This document shows positions 17,705 to 25,613 of a stretch of DNA of 64,000 nucleotides, in pieces. Below the pieces are notes generated by a model. That model had not been told where the DNA came from and did not search any database. It saw only the letters and a program-made list of their open reading frames with translations. Source of the DNA: Dactylosporangium fulvum. GTDB taxonomy: Bacteria; Actinomycetota; Actinomycetes; Mycobacteriales; Micromonosporaceae. Location: the NCBI RefSeq assembly GCF_025137375.1, contig NZ_CP073720.1:3372501-3436500 (forward strand). The letters are read 5' to 3'. The translations under genes and the position numbers were made by a program. Position 1 is the stretch's first letter. The number at the start of each line of letters is the position of its first letter.

Positions 17705-18928
17705 TCACGTCCGGGCCCCTTGGGCCTCCGCGATGGACCGCACCGCCACTGCGATTGCTAGGAGGCCGGCACCGTAGGCGGTGAGGAGGAGGAACCCGCC
17801 GAGGGCGCCGTGTGCCTGGACGACGGCACCGGCGGCGAGTCCGGCGAGGGCGATCCCGGCGGCGCTGAGCGCGGACATCAGCGCGAACGTCTGCGTCAGC
17901 AGCGACCGGTCGACGTGTCGTTCGACGAGGGTACCGGTGAGGATGATGATCGGGCCGACGCCGAGACCGACGACGAACAGTGCGGCGAGCTCGGCGACCA
18001 GGTGTTGCAGGGTCGTGAGCCCAGCCGCTCCGGCGGTGACGAGCAGCGCGGCGCCGAGGAACCGGCGCCAGGGTGCGATGCGCCAGCGGATGGCACCGTA
18101 GGCGGCGCTCGCGGCGAGGCTGCCGGCGCTCATCGTGAGGTAGTAGACGCCGGCGAGGCCGACGGTTCCCTCGGCGCTCGCGAGGGCGGTGACGGCCAGC
18201 TGTGTGGTGCCGAAGAGCAGCCCCAGCAGCACGTTGGCGAGGCTCAACGACACGACGAGGCGAGGCATCCGCCGGGGCGCCGCAGCTGCGGCGCCTGCCC
18301 GGGCGCCGCCTGGCGGTGGCATGCTGTCGCGTTGCAGCGCGAGCGCCAGCGCCGACCCGGCGACGAGGGCGCACGCGATCGACGCGCCGGCCGGGGCGGC
18401 GACGGTGGCCACGGCGGCCGACGCGGCGAGGGGCCCGACGATGAAGGCGACGTCGTTGGCGAGGGACTCCAGCGAGAACGCGGTCTCGATCCGCGGGTCG
18501 CCGTGCAGCAGGTGGCTCCAGCGGGCCGCGGCGAGTGCGCCGAGCTGCGGGACGCTGAGCCCGGCGACCGCGGCGACGACAACGGTGGCGAGGACTGGCG
18601 CCGGCCGGTGCAGCGCGACGATGAGGCCGACGAGCGCGGCGAGGTGCACCACGGCGACCGGCGGTAGCATGCGGCGCTGCCCGACCCGGTCGGCGAGCCG
18701 GCCGAGCAGCGGCCCGCCGACGGCCTCACTGGCGGCGAACGTCCCGGCGACGACACCGGCCCGCACGTAGTCCCCGTAGCCGGCGACGGCGGCGAGCAGG
18801 ACACTCAGGCCGTACATCGACACACCGAACCGGCCGGCGACCGTGGTGGTGAAGAACGCCGCCGCGCCGGGGGTCCGCAGCACCCGCACGTAGGGTCCGA
18901 GCGCGCAGCGCCGCTCCCGCATGGTCAT
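17705..18928 (-). CDS. MFS transporter
   Basis: A 407-residue major facilitator with about 12 membrane segments, a loop-2 motif GRLADRVGQRRM and a central basic loop (ARAGAAAAAPRRMPR). The start is ATG 18928, overlapping the stop of the truncated galE as ATGA; an ATG at 18922 is also possible. Such carriers usually export small molecules or drugs. The substrate is unknown, and there is no adjacent regulator. Confidence 0.85.
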   Translation of the reverse strand: MTMRERRCALGPYVRVLRTPGAAAFFTTTVAGRFGVSMYGLSVLLAAVAGYGDYVRAGVVAGTFAASEAVGGPLLGRLADRVGQRRMLPPVAVVHLAALVGLIVALHRPAPVLATVVVAAVAGLSVPQLGALAAARWSHLLHGDPRIETAFSLESLANDVAFIVGPLAASAAVATVAAPAGASIACALVAGSALALALQRDSMPPPGGARAGAAAAAPRRMPRLVVSLSLANVLLGLLFGTTQLAVTALASAEGTVGLAGVYYLTMSAGSLAASAAYGAIRWRIAPWRRFLGAALLVTAGAAGLTTLQHLVAELAALFVVGLGVGPIIILTGTLVERHVDRSLLTQTFALMSALSAAGIALAGLAAGAVVQAHGALGGFLLLTAYGAGLLAIAVAVRSIAEAQGART

Positions 18929-19419
18929 GCCGGGGCCGGGACGGTCCGGTGGTGACGATGGAACTCCCACGCGTCGGCGATGATGCTGTCGAGACCTCGG
19001 GTCGGTTGCCAGCCCAGCTCCCGCCGGGCCTTGTCGGAGACGGCGACGAGGGTGGCGCTGTCACCGGCGCGGCGAGGGTGGACCCGGACCGGCACCGGTC
19101 TGCCGGTGGTCGCGCGAACCGCCTCGATCACCTGGTGGTTCGTGAAGCCGACGCCGTTGCCGAGATTGTAGACGCGGTGCTCGCCGGGGTGCTCGACGTG
19201 CGCCGCGAAGTGCAGCACCCCGTCGAAATCGCCGCGGGCAAGCACTGCATCGGCGACGTCCTGGAATCGGCCGGGCACGAACGTCGTGCCGGTGGGCAGG
19301 TGGCTCGAGCCGGCCGAGTGGTCGTCGATGACGGTGACGTCATGGCCTGCCTCGACGAGCAGCGTCGCCACCGTGGACCCGACGTAACCGGCGCCCCCGG
19401 TCACCAGATACCTCGCCAT
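18925..19419 (-). pseudogene. galE: UDP-glucose 4-epimerase (galE) with an internal in-frame deletion
   Basis: The N-terminus is a normal GalE Rossmann motif (MARYLVTGGAGYVGSTVATLL) and the C-terminus is also normal (EHRVYNLGNGVGF...RRAGDSATLVA...ELGWQP). The two are joined directly at LHFAA|HVEH, leaving 164 residues instead of about 325. The missing middle carries the catalytic Ser/Thr and the YxxxK motif, so the product cannot be an epimerase. A good ribosome-binding site (AAGGAG) precedes the ATG, and the downstream MFS gene is still translationally coupled, so the locus may persist as a leader for it. Confidence 0.8.
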
Positions 19420-19464
19420 TTATCCAAGCTCCTTACACTCGGTGGATCATTGTGAATGTCCGTG

Positions 19465-19486
19465 AACATTGCCGTGCGGCAATGTT
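19465..19486. promoter_or_regulatory. Perfect inverted repeat upstream of galE remnant
   Basis: AACATTGCC and GGCAATGTT form perfect 9-base arms around GTGC. A partly overlapping AATGT...ACATT pair lies just to the left. It sits between the divergent galE remnant and the 19570 gene, so it may be a regulator binding site. Confidence 0.4.
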
Positions 19487-19569
19487 AGGGCTGGACGGTG
19501 CCGACGCAGACGATCGACTTCCAGCAGGGCATCAACGGCAAGGGATGGGACTGATGGTAGGAGTGCTGA

Positions 19570-19956
19570 ATGCCTGACTGGTCGCTGATCGTCTCGCCGG
19601 CCGACGGCCGGAACCGCACCACCGAGGAGCTCGTCGCGCTGCTGCCGGCGCTCGGCGCGACGATCGGCATTCACCTCGGCTTCCTCGGCGATGACCGCTT
19701 CGGCGGCACCGGCGAGGACGAGCGCGGCGACCCCTTCTGGCTCAACGGTGCGTTCCGCGAGCCGGGCGAGTTCGGCCGGTACGAGTCCTACCAGTTCGAC
19801 ATCGACGTGCAGATGCGGGCCGGTGCCGACCAGGAGGCGATCGCCACCGGCCTCTACAACCGGGTCCGCGACAGCGAACAGTTCCACGCGGTCCTCACCA
19901 GGAATTCCACCGCGATCCTGGCCACCCACGCGAACAGATCCCTGTGGTGGACGTGA
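19570..19956 (+). CDS. Hypothetical protein, 128 residues
   Basis: A small soluble acidic protein with actinobacterial codon bias and a clear TAGGAG six bases before its ATG. It has no signal peptide or recognised motif. Features are a Gly/Asp-rich centre (GIHLGFLGDDRFGGTGEDERGD) and an aromatic C-terminal half (RYESYQFDIDVQMRAG). A possible 18-codon frame (GTG 19498 to TGA 19554) ends 15 bases before it. I do not recognise the family. Confidence 0.6.
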   Translation: MPDWSLIVSPADGRNRTTEELVALLPALGATIGIHLGFLGDDRFGGTGEDERGDPFWLNGAFREPGEFGRYESYQFDIDVQMRAGADQEAIATGLYNRVRDSEQFHAVLTRNSTAILATHANRSLWWT

Positions 19957-19964
19957 GCGCTCAA

Positions 19965-19978
19965 CCCCGCGCGCGGGG
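19965..19978. terminator. GC-rich palindrome between convergent genes
   Basis: CCCCGCGCGCGGGG is a 14-base perfect palindrome between the 19570 gene and the convergent methyltransferase at 20018. It could act as a bidirectional terminator hairpin. No U-tract follows, which is common in actinobacteria. Confidence 0.4.
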
Positions 19979-20017
19979 CTTGGTCAAACTGGCGCATACG
20001 GTGGACCTTGAGGCAGC

Positions 20018-20725
20018 TCAGAACGGGTGAAACCGCTCGAAGGGCGGCTCGGTCAAGGAGCCGGGAAGCCGGAGGGCGCGGCAGCGGGGCACCGCCTCGG
20101 CCGCGGTGTCATCGCCAACGTTTCGCAGGGTCCCGTCGGCGAAGGCGTCGGGAATCGCCGTCCAGCCCAGGTTCCGCTCGTAGTACCGCACCGCGGTGCG
20201 CACTGACGGCGTCCAGTCGTCGTCAATCACGATCAGCCCGCCCGGCCGGACGATCTTGCGCAGGAAGTAGAGGTCCACAAAAACCTCGTGGAAACGGTGA
20301 CTGCCGTCGACAAACGCTGCGTCGGCGACGAGACCATCGGTGACGAGTTCCGGGAGCGCGATGGATGACCACGTGCGCATGAGCCTGGCGATCGAGTCCA
20401 GTCCTGCGGCGCGCAGCAGATCCCAGCCGATGTTGCAGTACTCCTGGTCCTGGAAGGGATCGATGATGACGTGCCGGGGATGCGGCGGGTCGACCGTGAC
20501 CAGTGCCTCGCCGACTGCGAGGGCGGAGCTGGCGTAGGCAAGCCCGACCTCGACAACCGTCTCGACCCTCTCGGAGATCAACAGATCTCGGAGCAGATCG
20601 CAGTCCCGCTCAGGCATCGTGACCGTCTCGAAGTCCCGCTCGTGATGTCGCGTCCACGGCGGACCGTCCTGTGCAAGCCGGCGGCGTACCTCCCGGACTC
20701 GGGCCCTACGTTCATCCATCTGCAT
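20018..20725 (-). CDS. Class I SAM-dependent methyltransferase (Methyltransf_24-like)
   Basis: A 235-residue soluble methyltransferase. SAM motif I is VETVVEVGLAYASSALAVG, and the acidic loop appears as HPRHVIIDPFQDQEY. Motifs IV-VI read ADAAFVDGSHRFHEVFVDLYFLRKIVRPGGLIVIDDD, typical of the group that includes TylF-like O-methyltransferases. The start is ATG 20725 or GTG 20728. It is followed on the same strand by a second, unrelated methyltransferase. The substrate is unknown. Confidence 0.75.
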   Translation of the reverse strand: MQMDERRARVREVRRRLAQDGPPWTRHHERDFETVTMPERDCDLLRDLLISERVETVVEVGLAYASSALAVGEALVTVDPPHPRHVIIDPFQDQEYCNIGWDLLRAAGLDSIARLMRTWSSIALPELVTDGLVADAAFVDGSHRFHEVFVDLYFLRKIVRPGGLIVIDDDWTPSVRTAVRYYERNLGWTAIPDAFADGTLRNVGDDTAAEAVPRCRALRLPGSLTEPPFERFHPF

Positions 20726-20751
20726 CACGCCAGTCTGGACCAGCTTCCGTG

Positions 20752-21483
20752 CTATCGAAGGACGAGAAGGTCGAGCGCGTCGACAACCGGTCCGGACTCG
20801 GTTTGAGCGGCGTGTTGGAGTCGGGCCAGACCGGTGGCGTACTCGTCGTCGGTGATCAGCTGCAGGGGCGTGTGTGCTTCCCGTCGGATGTTGGCCGCGA
20901 CGTCACGAAGCGACGGCGCGGTTGTCTGCGGGACCTGTTCGAATGAGACGGTGGTGAAGCCGGCGGTGGCGAAGGCGGCTTCGATGTCGTCCACGCTGGG
21001 GAAGGTGTTCAGCACGCGGATGGCCTCGGGGAAGAACCGGAAGAGCGTGATCGCGTGGTGGCGGCCGGCGAGGGCGGAGCGGATCAGTACCGGGCCGCCG
21101 GGGCGCAGCACGCGGCGCAGTTCCCGCGCGGCGGCGCTCAGGTCTGGCAGGTGGTGGATGACGGTGGACAGCCAGGCCGCGTCGATGCTGCTGTCGGCCA
21201 GTGGGATGTTGGCGGCGTCTCCGGCGATGACCTGTGGGTGCAGGCAGCGGGCTCGCATGGCCGCGGCCGGCTCGACGGCGATGACGTCGATGTTGTCGTA
21301 CCAGTCGGTGAAGGCCCGTGCCCACATGCCGGTGCCCGCGCCGAGGTCGAGCAGACGGGTGCCGGGCCGAGGATCGAGGTGGCGGGTCACCGCTTCGCGC
21401 CAGGCGGCAAGTCCCTGGTCGGACAGGTGCCGGGTGGCTTCGAACGCTGCCGCGTCGTGGTTGTTGTAGGCGATGCGAGCCAT
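20752..21483 (-). CDS. Class I SAM-dependent methyltransferase (Methyltransf_11-like)
   Basis: A 243-residue methyltransferase from the ATG at 21483 (MARIAYNNHDA); the frame runs further upstream but loses protein character. SAM motif I is RLLDLGAGTGMWA, the acidic residue lies in VIAVEPAAAM, and later motifs are GDAANIPLADSSIDAAWLSTVIHHL and RRVLRPGGPVLIRSA, the UbiE/Coq5-like pattern. The substrate is unknown. It lies between the other methyltransferase and the flavin monooxygenase, all on the minus strand. Confidence 0.82.
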   Translation of the reverse strand: MARIAYNNHDAAAFEATRHLSDQGLAAWREAVTRHLDPRPGTRLLDLGAGTGMWARAFTDWYDNIDVIAVEPAAAMRARCLHPQVIAGDAANIPLADSSIDAAWLSTVIHHLPDLSAAARELRRVLRPGGPVLIRSALAGRHHAITLFRFFPEAIRVLNTFPSVDDIEAAFATAGFTTVSFEQVPQTTAPSLRDVAANIRREAHTPLQLITDDEYATGLARLQHAAQTESGPVVDALDLLVLR

Positions 21484-21640
21484 GTCACTGACCCAACCGC
21501 TTCGTCGCTGATTGCGGCAAGGGTGGATGGTGTGATTCACATACGGCGCATCCCGGTCAGGCCGGCACCGGTCCGGCAATGCGGCACGCGGCCATCCCAG
21601 CCGGACCGGTTCACCACGACCGAAACGCACCGCGCCCTCG

Positions 21641-22780
21641 TCACTGACGCTGCGTGAATTGGGCGAATTGGTCGAGCAGGCTCTGCGGGGCGGTCTCGTT
21701 GAAGGAGAGGGCGAGGTTCGTGGCGGCTTCCCGCGCGGCCTGCGCGCTGCGTGGGAACAGGGCTTTCTCGTATTCGGTGAGCGCGGTCTCGATGTCGCCG
21801 GGATGCTCGGCGATGGCCTTGCCGAGCTCGGCGCCGTCGAGCATCGCGAGGTTGGCGCCTTCGCCGGCGAAGGGGGACATGACGTGTGCGGCGTCGCCGA
21901 GCAGTGTCACGCCGGGCACCCGGTTCCAGCGGTGCTCGACCGGCAGGGCGTTGACGGTGCGGGGGATCAGCGCGCCGTCGGCTTCGGTGATCAAAGCCTT
22001 CAGTGGCGGCGCCCAGTCGGCGAACTGCTCGAGAAGGACCGTTTTGACCTTGTCGGTGTCGGCGAAGTCCAGCGTGGCGAGCCACTCGGGTGACGTGGTG
22101 ATGGCTATGTAGAGGTGCAGGCTGCCGTCGGGTTCGCGATGTCCGAGGATTCCCTTGTCGGGCCCGAGCGCGAACAGCATGCCGCCGCCGACAACCGCGG
22201 CCGCCGAGGGGTGGCGTCGGTCGGCGTCGTGCAGGTCGGCCTCGACGAAGGAGATCCCGGAGTAGGCCGGTGTGGCGGCGGAGACCAGCGGCCGGATTCT
22301 GGACCATGCCCCGTCCGCGCCGACCAGTACCTGTGTGGTCACCGTGGTGGCGTCGGCGAAGACGAGTTCGTGTCGCCCGCCGCCGAGTGGGCGCGCCTGG
22401 GTGACCTTCGTGCCCCAGCGGATGGTGCCGTCGGGAAGTGAGTCGAGCAGGATCTGGCGCAGTTGCCCTCGTTCGACCTCCGGGCGGGCCCCGGTGTCGT
22501 CGTCGGTGTCCTCGTACAGCAGGGTGTTGTCCTTGTCGAGGACTCGTGTGGCCTCGCCCCCGGCGTGGATGATGGCGCGGAACTGGTCGTACAGGCCGGC
22601 CGCGTGTAGTGCCACTTGGCCGTTGTAGTCGTGAATGTCGAGCATGCCGCCCTGGGTGCGGGCGGACGGCGAGTCTTCGAGTTCGTAGATGGTTGCGGTG
22701 ATGCCGTGCGTGTGCAGCACCCGGGCGAGGGTGAGGCCGCCCAATCCGGCGCCCACGATGGCAATTGATGGCGTGGTCAT
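21641..22780 (-). CDS. FAD-dependent monooxygenase (TetX-like)
   Basis: A 379-residue class A flavoprotein monooxygenase. It has the FAD dinucleotide motif IAIVGAGLGGLTLARVL, the mid-domain VLVGADGAWSRIRP (DG motif) and GVTLLGDAAHVMSPFAGEGANLAM (GD motif). The overall pattern resembles the tetracycline-degrading TetX group, but related enzymes act on other aromatics. The ATG at 22780 has AGGAG five bases upstream. A TetR repressor gene lies 130 bases upstream on the same strand with a palindrome between them, so substrate induction is likely. Confidence 0.88.
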   Translation of the reverse strand: MTTPSIAIVGAGLGGLTLARVLHTHGITATIYELEDSPSARTQGGMLDIHDYNGQVALHAAGLYDQFRAIIHAGGEATRVLDKDNTLLYEDTDDDTGARPEVERGQLRQILLDSLPDGTIRWGTKVTQARPLGGGRHELVFADATTVTTQVLVGADGAWSRIRPLVSAATPAYSGISFVEADLHDADRRHPSAAAVVGGGMLFALGPDKGILGHREPDGSLHLYIAITTSPEWLATLDFADTDKVKTVLLEQFADWAPPLKALITEADGALIPRTVNALPVEHRWNRVPGVTLLGDAAHVMSPFAGEGANLAMLDGAELGKAIAEHPGDIETALTEYEKALFPRSAQAAREAATNLALSFNETAPQSLLDQFAQFTQRQ

Positions 22781-22831
22781 GGCTTCTCCTGGAAGTAGGG
22801 GCCGGTGGGCCGAAGTCGCACCTGCGGCGAT

Positions 22832-22853
22832 CATGTTCGTGACGAACATGTTC
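22832..22853. promoter_or_regulatory. Candidate TetR operator upstream of the monooxygenase
   Basis: Two overlapping symmetrical elements: CATGTTCG-TGA-CGAACATG (22832-22850) and GAACATGTTC (22844-22853). The second shares the GAACNNGTTC pattern with the three sites in front of the TetR gene, so the same repressor could bind both places. Confidence 0.5.
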
Positions 22854-22909
22854 CAAACGGGTACAGGTTGACGGCGACAGATGTCCAGCTGGGTTTTGTG
22901 CTGTTCAGC

Positions 22910-23587
22910 TTAGTCGCTGGCGGTGAGACCGTTGATGATCTGGCGGAAAGCCCAGTGCATGCGCTCCAGGCCGGTGCCGGAGAACAGTTCGCCGCGGGCG
23001 CGGACGATGTGGGGGTAATCGTCGGATGTCGCCTCGGCGACCGCGGCGACGAGCTCCTCCTCTTCGCCCTGCGCTTCGATGGCCTCCTTGCGGCTGCCCT
23101 GCTCGGCAGCGGTCGCCGTGGCGTGCTGCAGCAGCAGGTCGACACCCCAGGCGGCCTGCCGGGCCGGGATGCCGCCACTGTCGAGCAGGCCGAGGATCGA
23201 GTCGATCAGCCTGAGATAGTGCGGCCCGCAGGGGCGCAGGGTGAGCACCGAGCGGGCCAGGCTCGGGTAGGCGAACAGCATCCTCGTGTAGGCGGTCATG
23301 AGGTCGATCAGCTGCTCGCGCCAGGCGGCGCCGGCGCTGTCGCCGGGCAGCTCCAGGTCGGTCAGCAACTCGTTCAGCAGTGCCCCGTGCAGTTCGGCGG
23401 TGTTGCGGACGTAGACGTACAGCGAGGCCGGGCCGGTGTCGAGCTCGGCCGCCAGCCGTCGCATGGTCACCCGCTCCAGGCCTTCCTCCCGCATGACGCG
23501 CAGAGCGGTCGCGACGACGCCGTCGCGGCTCAGCGGCGGCTTGACCGGCCGGTCGCGGCGGCTGACGGGTACGCGGCGAGGACTCAT
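22910..23587 (-). CDS. TetR family transcriptional repressor (TetR-class C-terminal domain)
   Basis: A 225-residue repressor from the ATG at 23587 (MSPRRVPVSRRDR). The helix-turn-helix covers about 20-65 (VVATALRVMREEGLERVTMRRLAAELDTGPASLYVYVRNTAEL). The C-terminal ligand domain resembles that of tetracycline-type repressors. It lies divergent to the alpha/beta hydrolase and upstream of the monooxygenase on its own strand. Three GAACGCGTTC-type palindromes sit in the divergent gap, so autoregulation and control of the hydrolase are likely. Confidence 0.88.
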   Translation of the reverse strand: MSPRRVPVSRRDRPVKPPLSRDGVVATALRVMREEGLERVTMRRLAAELDTGPASLYVYVRNTAELHGALLNELLTDLELPGDSAGAAWREQLIDLMTAYTRMLFAYPSLARSVLTLRPCGPHYLRLIDSILGLLDSGGIPARQAAWGVDLLLQHATATAAEQGSRKEAIEAQGEEEELVAAVAEATSDDYPHIVRARGELFSGTGLERMHWAFRQIINGLTASD

Positions 23588-23600
23588 AACCGGATCGTAG

Positions 23601-23650
23601 CGAACGCGTTCGTCATTCGACAACGAACGCGTGCGTAACGAACGCGTTCG
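23601..23650. promoter_or_regulatory. Cluster of three TetR operator-like palindromes
   Basis: CGAACGCGTTCG occurs perfectly at 23601-23612 and 23639-23650, and with one mismatch (CGAACGCGTGCG) at 23624-23635. They lie in the 146-base gap between the repressor gene and the alpha/beta hydrolase, positioned to block both promoters. Confidence 0.75.
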
Positions 23651-23733
23651 CGCTACTGTCGGTGCCATCCGTTGTCCCACCCGCGTCTGCCCCAGCCGGT
23701 TCGCACGCCCCGACCACCTGCAAGAAGGAAGCG

Positions 23734-24468
23734 ATGACCTCTCTCACCGAGAAGATCCTGCAGCCCCAGCCCGATCTGCCGTTGACCGTGCGCACCGGCG
23801 GCGCCGGCAAGCCGATGCTGATCCTGCACGGCGGCAGCGGCCCCGACTCCATCGATCCGCTCATCGAGCACTACGCCGACACCCACCTTGTCGTCGCGCC
23901 CACCGTCCCAGGATTCGCCGGAACGGCACGACCCGACTGGTTCACCGGCATCGACAACCTCGCCATCACCTACCTGAACCTGATCGAAAGCGAAAAGCTC
24001 GACCCCGTCATCGTCATCGGCAGCTCGTTCGGCGGCTGGGTCGCCGCGGAAATGGCCGTACGCGACCGCGCCCGCACCATCCAACAGCTCGTACTGCTCG
24101 ACGCGATCGGCCCCGAGATCGCCGGCCACACCGTCGCCGTGCCCGGAACCCCCGCCCACCGGCCCGACGCTCCTACCGGGCACGAACCGCCCCGGCAAGG
24201 GCCGCCTCCCGGGCAGGTCGCCACCATGCTGGCCTACACCACCAGCGCCATGGCCGACCCCCAGCTCCTACGCCGGCTGCGCCACGTGCCGACACCCACC
24301 CTGCTGGTCTGGGGCGAAGACGACCACATCGTCCCACCCACCTTCGGACAGGTATACGCCGACGCCTTCCCGAACTCCCGCTTCGAGACCATCCCCGGCG
24401 CCGGCCACATCACCACCCGCACCCACCCGAAAGAAACCCTCACCCACATCGACGCGTTCCTCGCCTAA
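23734..24468 (+). CDS. Alpha/beta hydrolase
   Basis: A 244-residue hydrolase. The ATG at 23734 has AAGGAAG upstream. Oxyanion motif LHGGSG follows the first strands; the nucleophile is Ser98 in GSSFGG, the acid is in LLVWGEDDH and the His in PGAGHI. The cap region (about 135-160) is unusually Pro/Gly/His-rich (VPGTPAHRPDAPTGHEPPRQ) and may reflect a local compensated frameshift or a divergent lid. It is divergent from the TetR gene and presumably induced with it. The substrate is unknown. Confidence 0.83.
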   Translation: MTSLTEKILQPQPDLPLTVRTGGAGKPMLILHGGSGPDSIDPLIEHYADTHLVVAPTVPGFAGTARPDWFTGIDNLAITYLNLIESEKLDPVIVIGSSFGGWVAAEMAVRDRARTIQQLVLLDAIGPEIAGHTVAVPGTPAHRPDAPTGHEPPRQGPPPGQVATMLAYTTSAMADPQLLRRLRHVPTPTLLVWGEDDHIVPPTFGQVYADAFPNSRFETIPGAGHITTRTHPKETLTHIDAFLA

Positions 24469-24477
24469 CCGAGATGG

Positions 24478-24663
24478 CCTGGAGCACGGCGTCAGGCCCC
24501 ACCACTCCCTGCCAGGGCCCGCACCGCCGCGGCGGGGGTGCTCGACAGGGCGAGGGTGACCCGGCCGTCGCTGACGCCGCGGGCGCGGATCGCGCGGGGT
24601 TGCGGGTCCCCGGCCCACCGGTGTCGTTAAGGTTGGTTGGCGATCAGCAGTGGAGGATCGACG
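24478..24663. other. Intergenic region with a possible gene remnant
   Basis: The minus strand here encodes a protein-like stretch without a start (RAIRARGVSDGRVTLALSSTPAAAVRALAG then stop near 24490). It may be the tail of a lost gene. Nothing else is apparent apart from the ribosome-binding site of the next gene. Confidence 0.3.
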
Positions 24664-25524
24664 GTGCCAGACGGCTACGACGAGACGGCCGCGTTCGCCG
24701 TGGACAGCTTCCGCGGCAAGTGCGAGGAGTGCTTCGGGCTCTGCTGCGTCGCGCCGAGCTTCTCCGTCTCGCCGGACTTCGCCATCGACAAGGCGGCCGG
24801 TGAGCCCTGCCCGAACGTGCGGCGGGACCACCGGTGCACGATCCACGACAGCCTGCGGGCGCGGGGCTTCAACGGGTGCGTCGCCTACGACTGCCTCGGC
24901 GCCGGGCAGAAGGTCGCCCAGGTCACGTTCGGGGGTCGGTCCTGGCGGGAGGCGCCGCATACGGCGGAGCAGATGTTCCAGACGTTCCGGGTGGCCCGCC
25001 AGCTGCAGCAGCTGCTGTTCTCGCTGGTCGGCGCGATGGCGCTGCCGCAGAGCCGGCCGCTGCGCCCCGACCTGGCGGCGCTGCGCGACGAGATCGACGG
25101 GGTGACCCGCGACAGCGCCGACGCGATCGTCGCGACCGACCTGCCGCGATACCGGCGGCGGGTGGACGGGCTGCTGCTGCGGATCGCCGGGGAGCTGACC
25201 CGGGCGGGCGCCGGTCGTGCGATCACCCGGCGGGGCATCGACCTCAGCGGCGTCGACCTGGCCGGCGCCTACCTGCGCGGCGCGGACTTCACCAACGCGA
25301 ACCTCGGCGGCACCCGGCTCGCCGGCGCCGACCTGCGCGACGCCGACCTGACCAACGCGGACCTGACCAACGCGGACCTGGCCGGCGCGGACCTCGCCCG
25401 GGCCGACGTGACGGGTGCGGACCTGCGCCACAGCGTCCGCCTGACGCAGTCGCAGCTGGACGCGGCCGTCGGCGACGCATCGACCGCGACCGCCGATCCT
25501 CTGGTACGACCGGCGCACTGGTGA
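24664..25524 (+). CDS. Pentapeptide-repeat protein with N-terminal Cys-cluster domain
   Basis: A 286-residue protein. GGAGG at 24652-24656, seven bases before the GTG at 24664, decides the start. The N-terminal ~75 residues hold CEECFGLCC, then three more Cys (EPC, HRC, NGC) and YDC, resembling the CxxCxxxCC metal-chelating domain of YkgJ-type proteins. A helical middle leads to about 13 pentapeptide repeats (residues ~195-260; DLSGV, DLAGA, DLTNA, DLARA), which should form a short right-handed quadrilateral helix. I know of no function for this combination. Confidence 0.82.
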   Translation: MPDGYDETAAFAVDSFRGKCEECFGLCCVAPSFSVSPDFAIDKAAGEPCPNVRRDHRCTIHDSLRARGFNGCVAYDCLGAGQKVAQVTFGGRSWREAPHTAEQMFQTFRVARQLQQLLFSLVGAMALPQSRPLRPDLAALRDEIDGVTRDSADAIVATDLPRYRRRVDGLLLRIAGELTRAGAGRAITRRGIDLSGVDLAGAYLRGADFTNANLGGTRLAGADLRDADLTNADLTNADLAGADLARADVTGADLRHSVRLTQSQLDAAVGDASTATADPLVRPAHW

Positions 25525-25584
25525 TCCGCCCGCACCGGGTAGGAAACCCGTAGCCGGTCAGGACGAGACGTCCGGTGCCTGTTC

Positions 25585-25603
25585 ACCGCCCTTCCGCGGC
25601 GGT
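25585..25603. terminator. Possible bidirectional terminator
   Basis: ACCGCC-CTTCCGC-GGCGGT followed by TTGG lies between the convergent pentapeptide-repeat and ROK kinase genes. The arms are only six bases. Confidence 0.4.
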
Positions 25604-25613
25604 TTGGACGGGG

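Noticed and set aside
16149..18374. A 741-codon open frame on the minus strand
   Set aside because: It lies antisense to the GNAT and racemase genes and overlaps the MFS gene in another frame; composition is Arg-rich and motif-free.
24268..25518. A 416-codon minus-strand frame with repeated VGQVRVGQVG segments
   Set aside because: It is the antisense image of the pentapeptide repeats and not a separate repeat protein.
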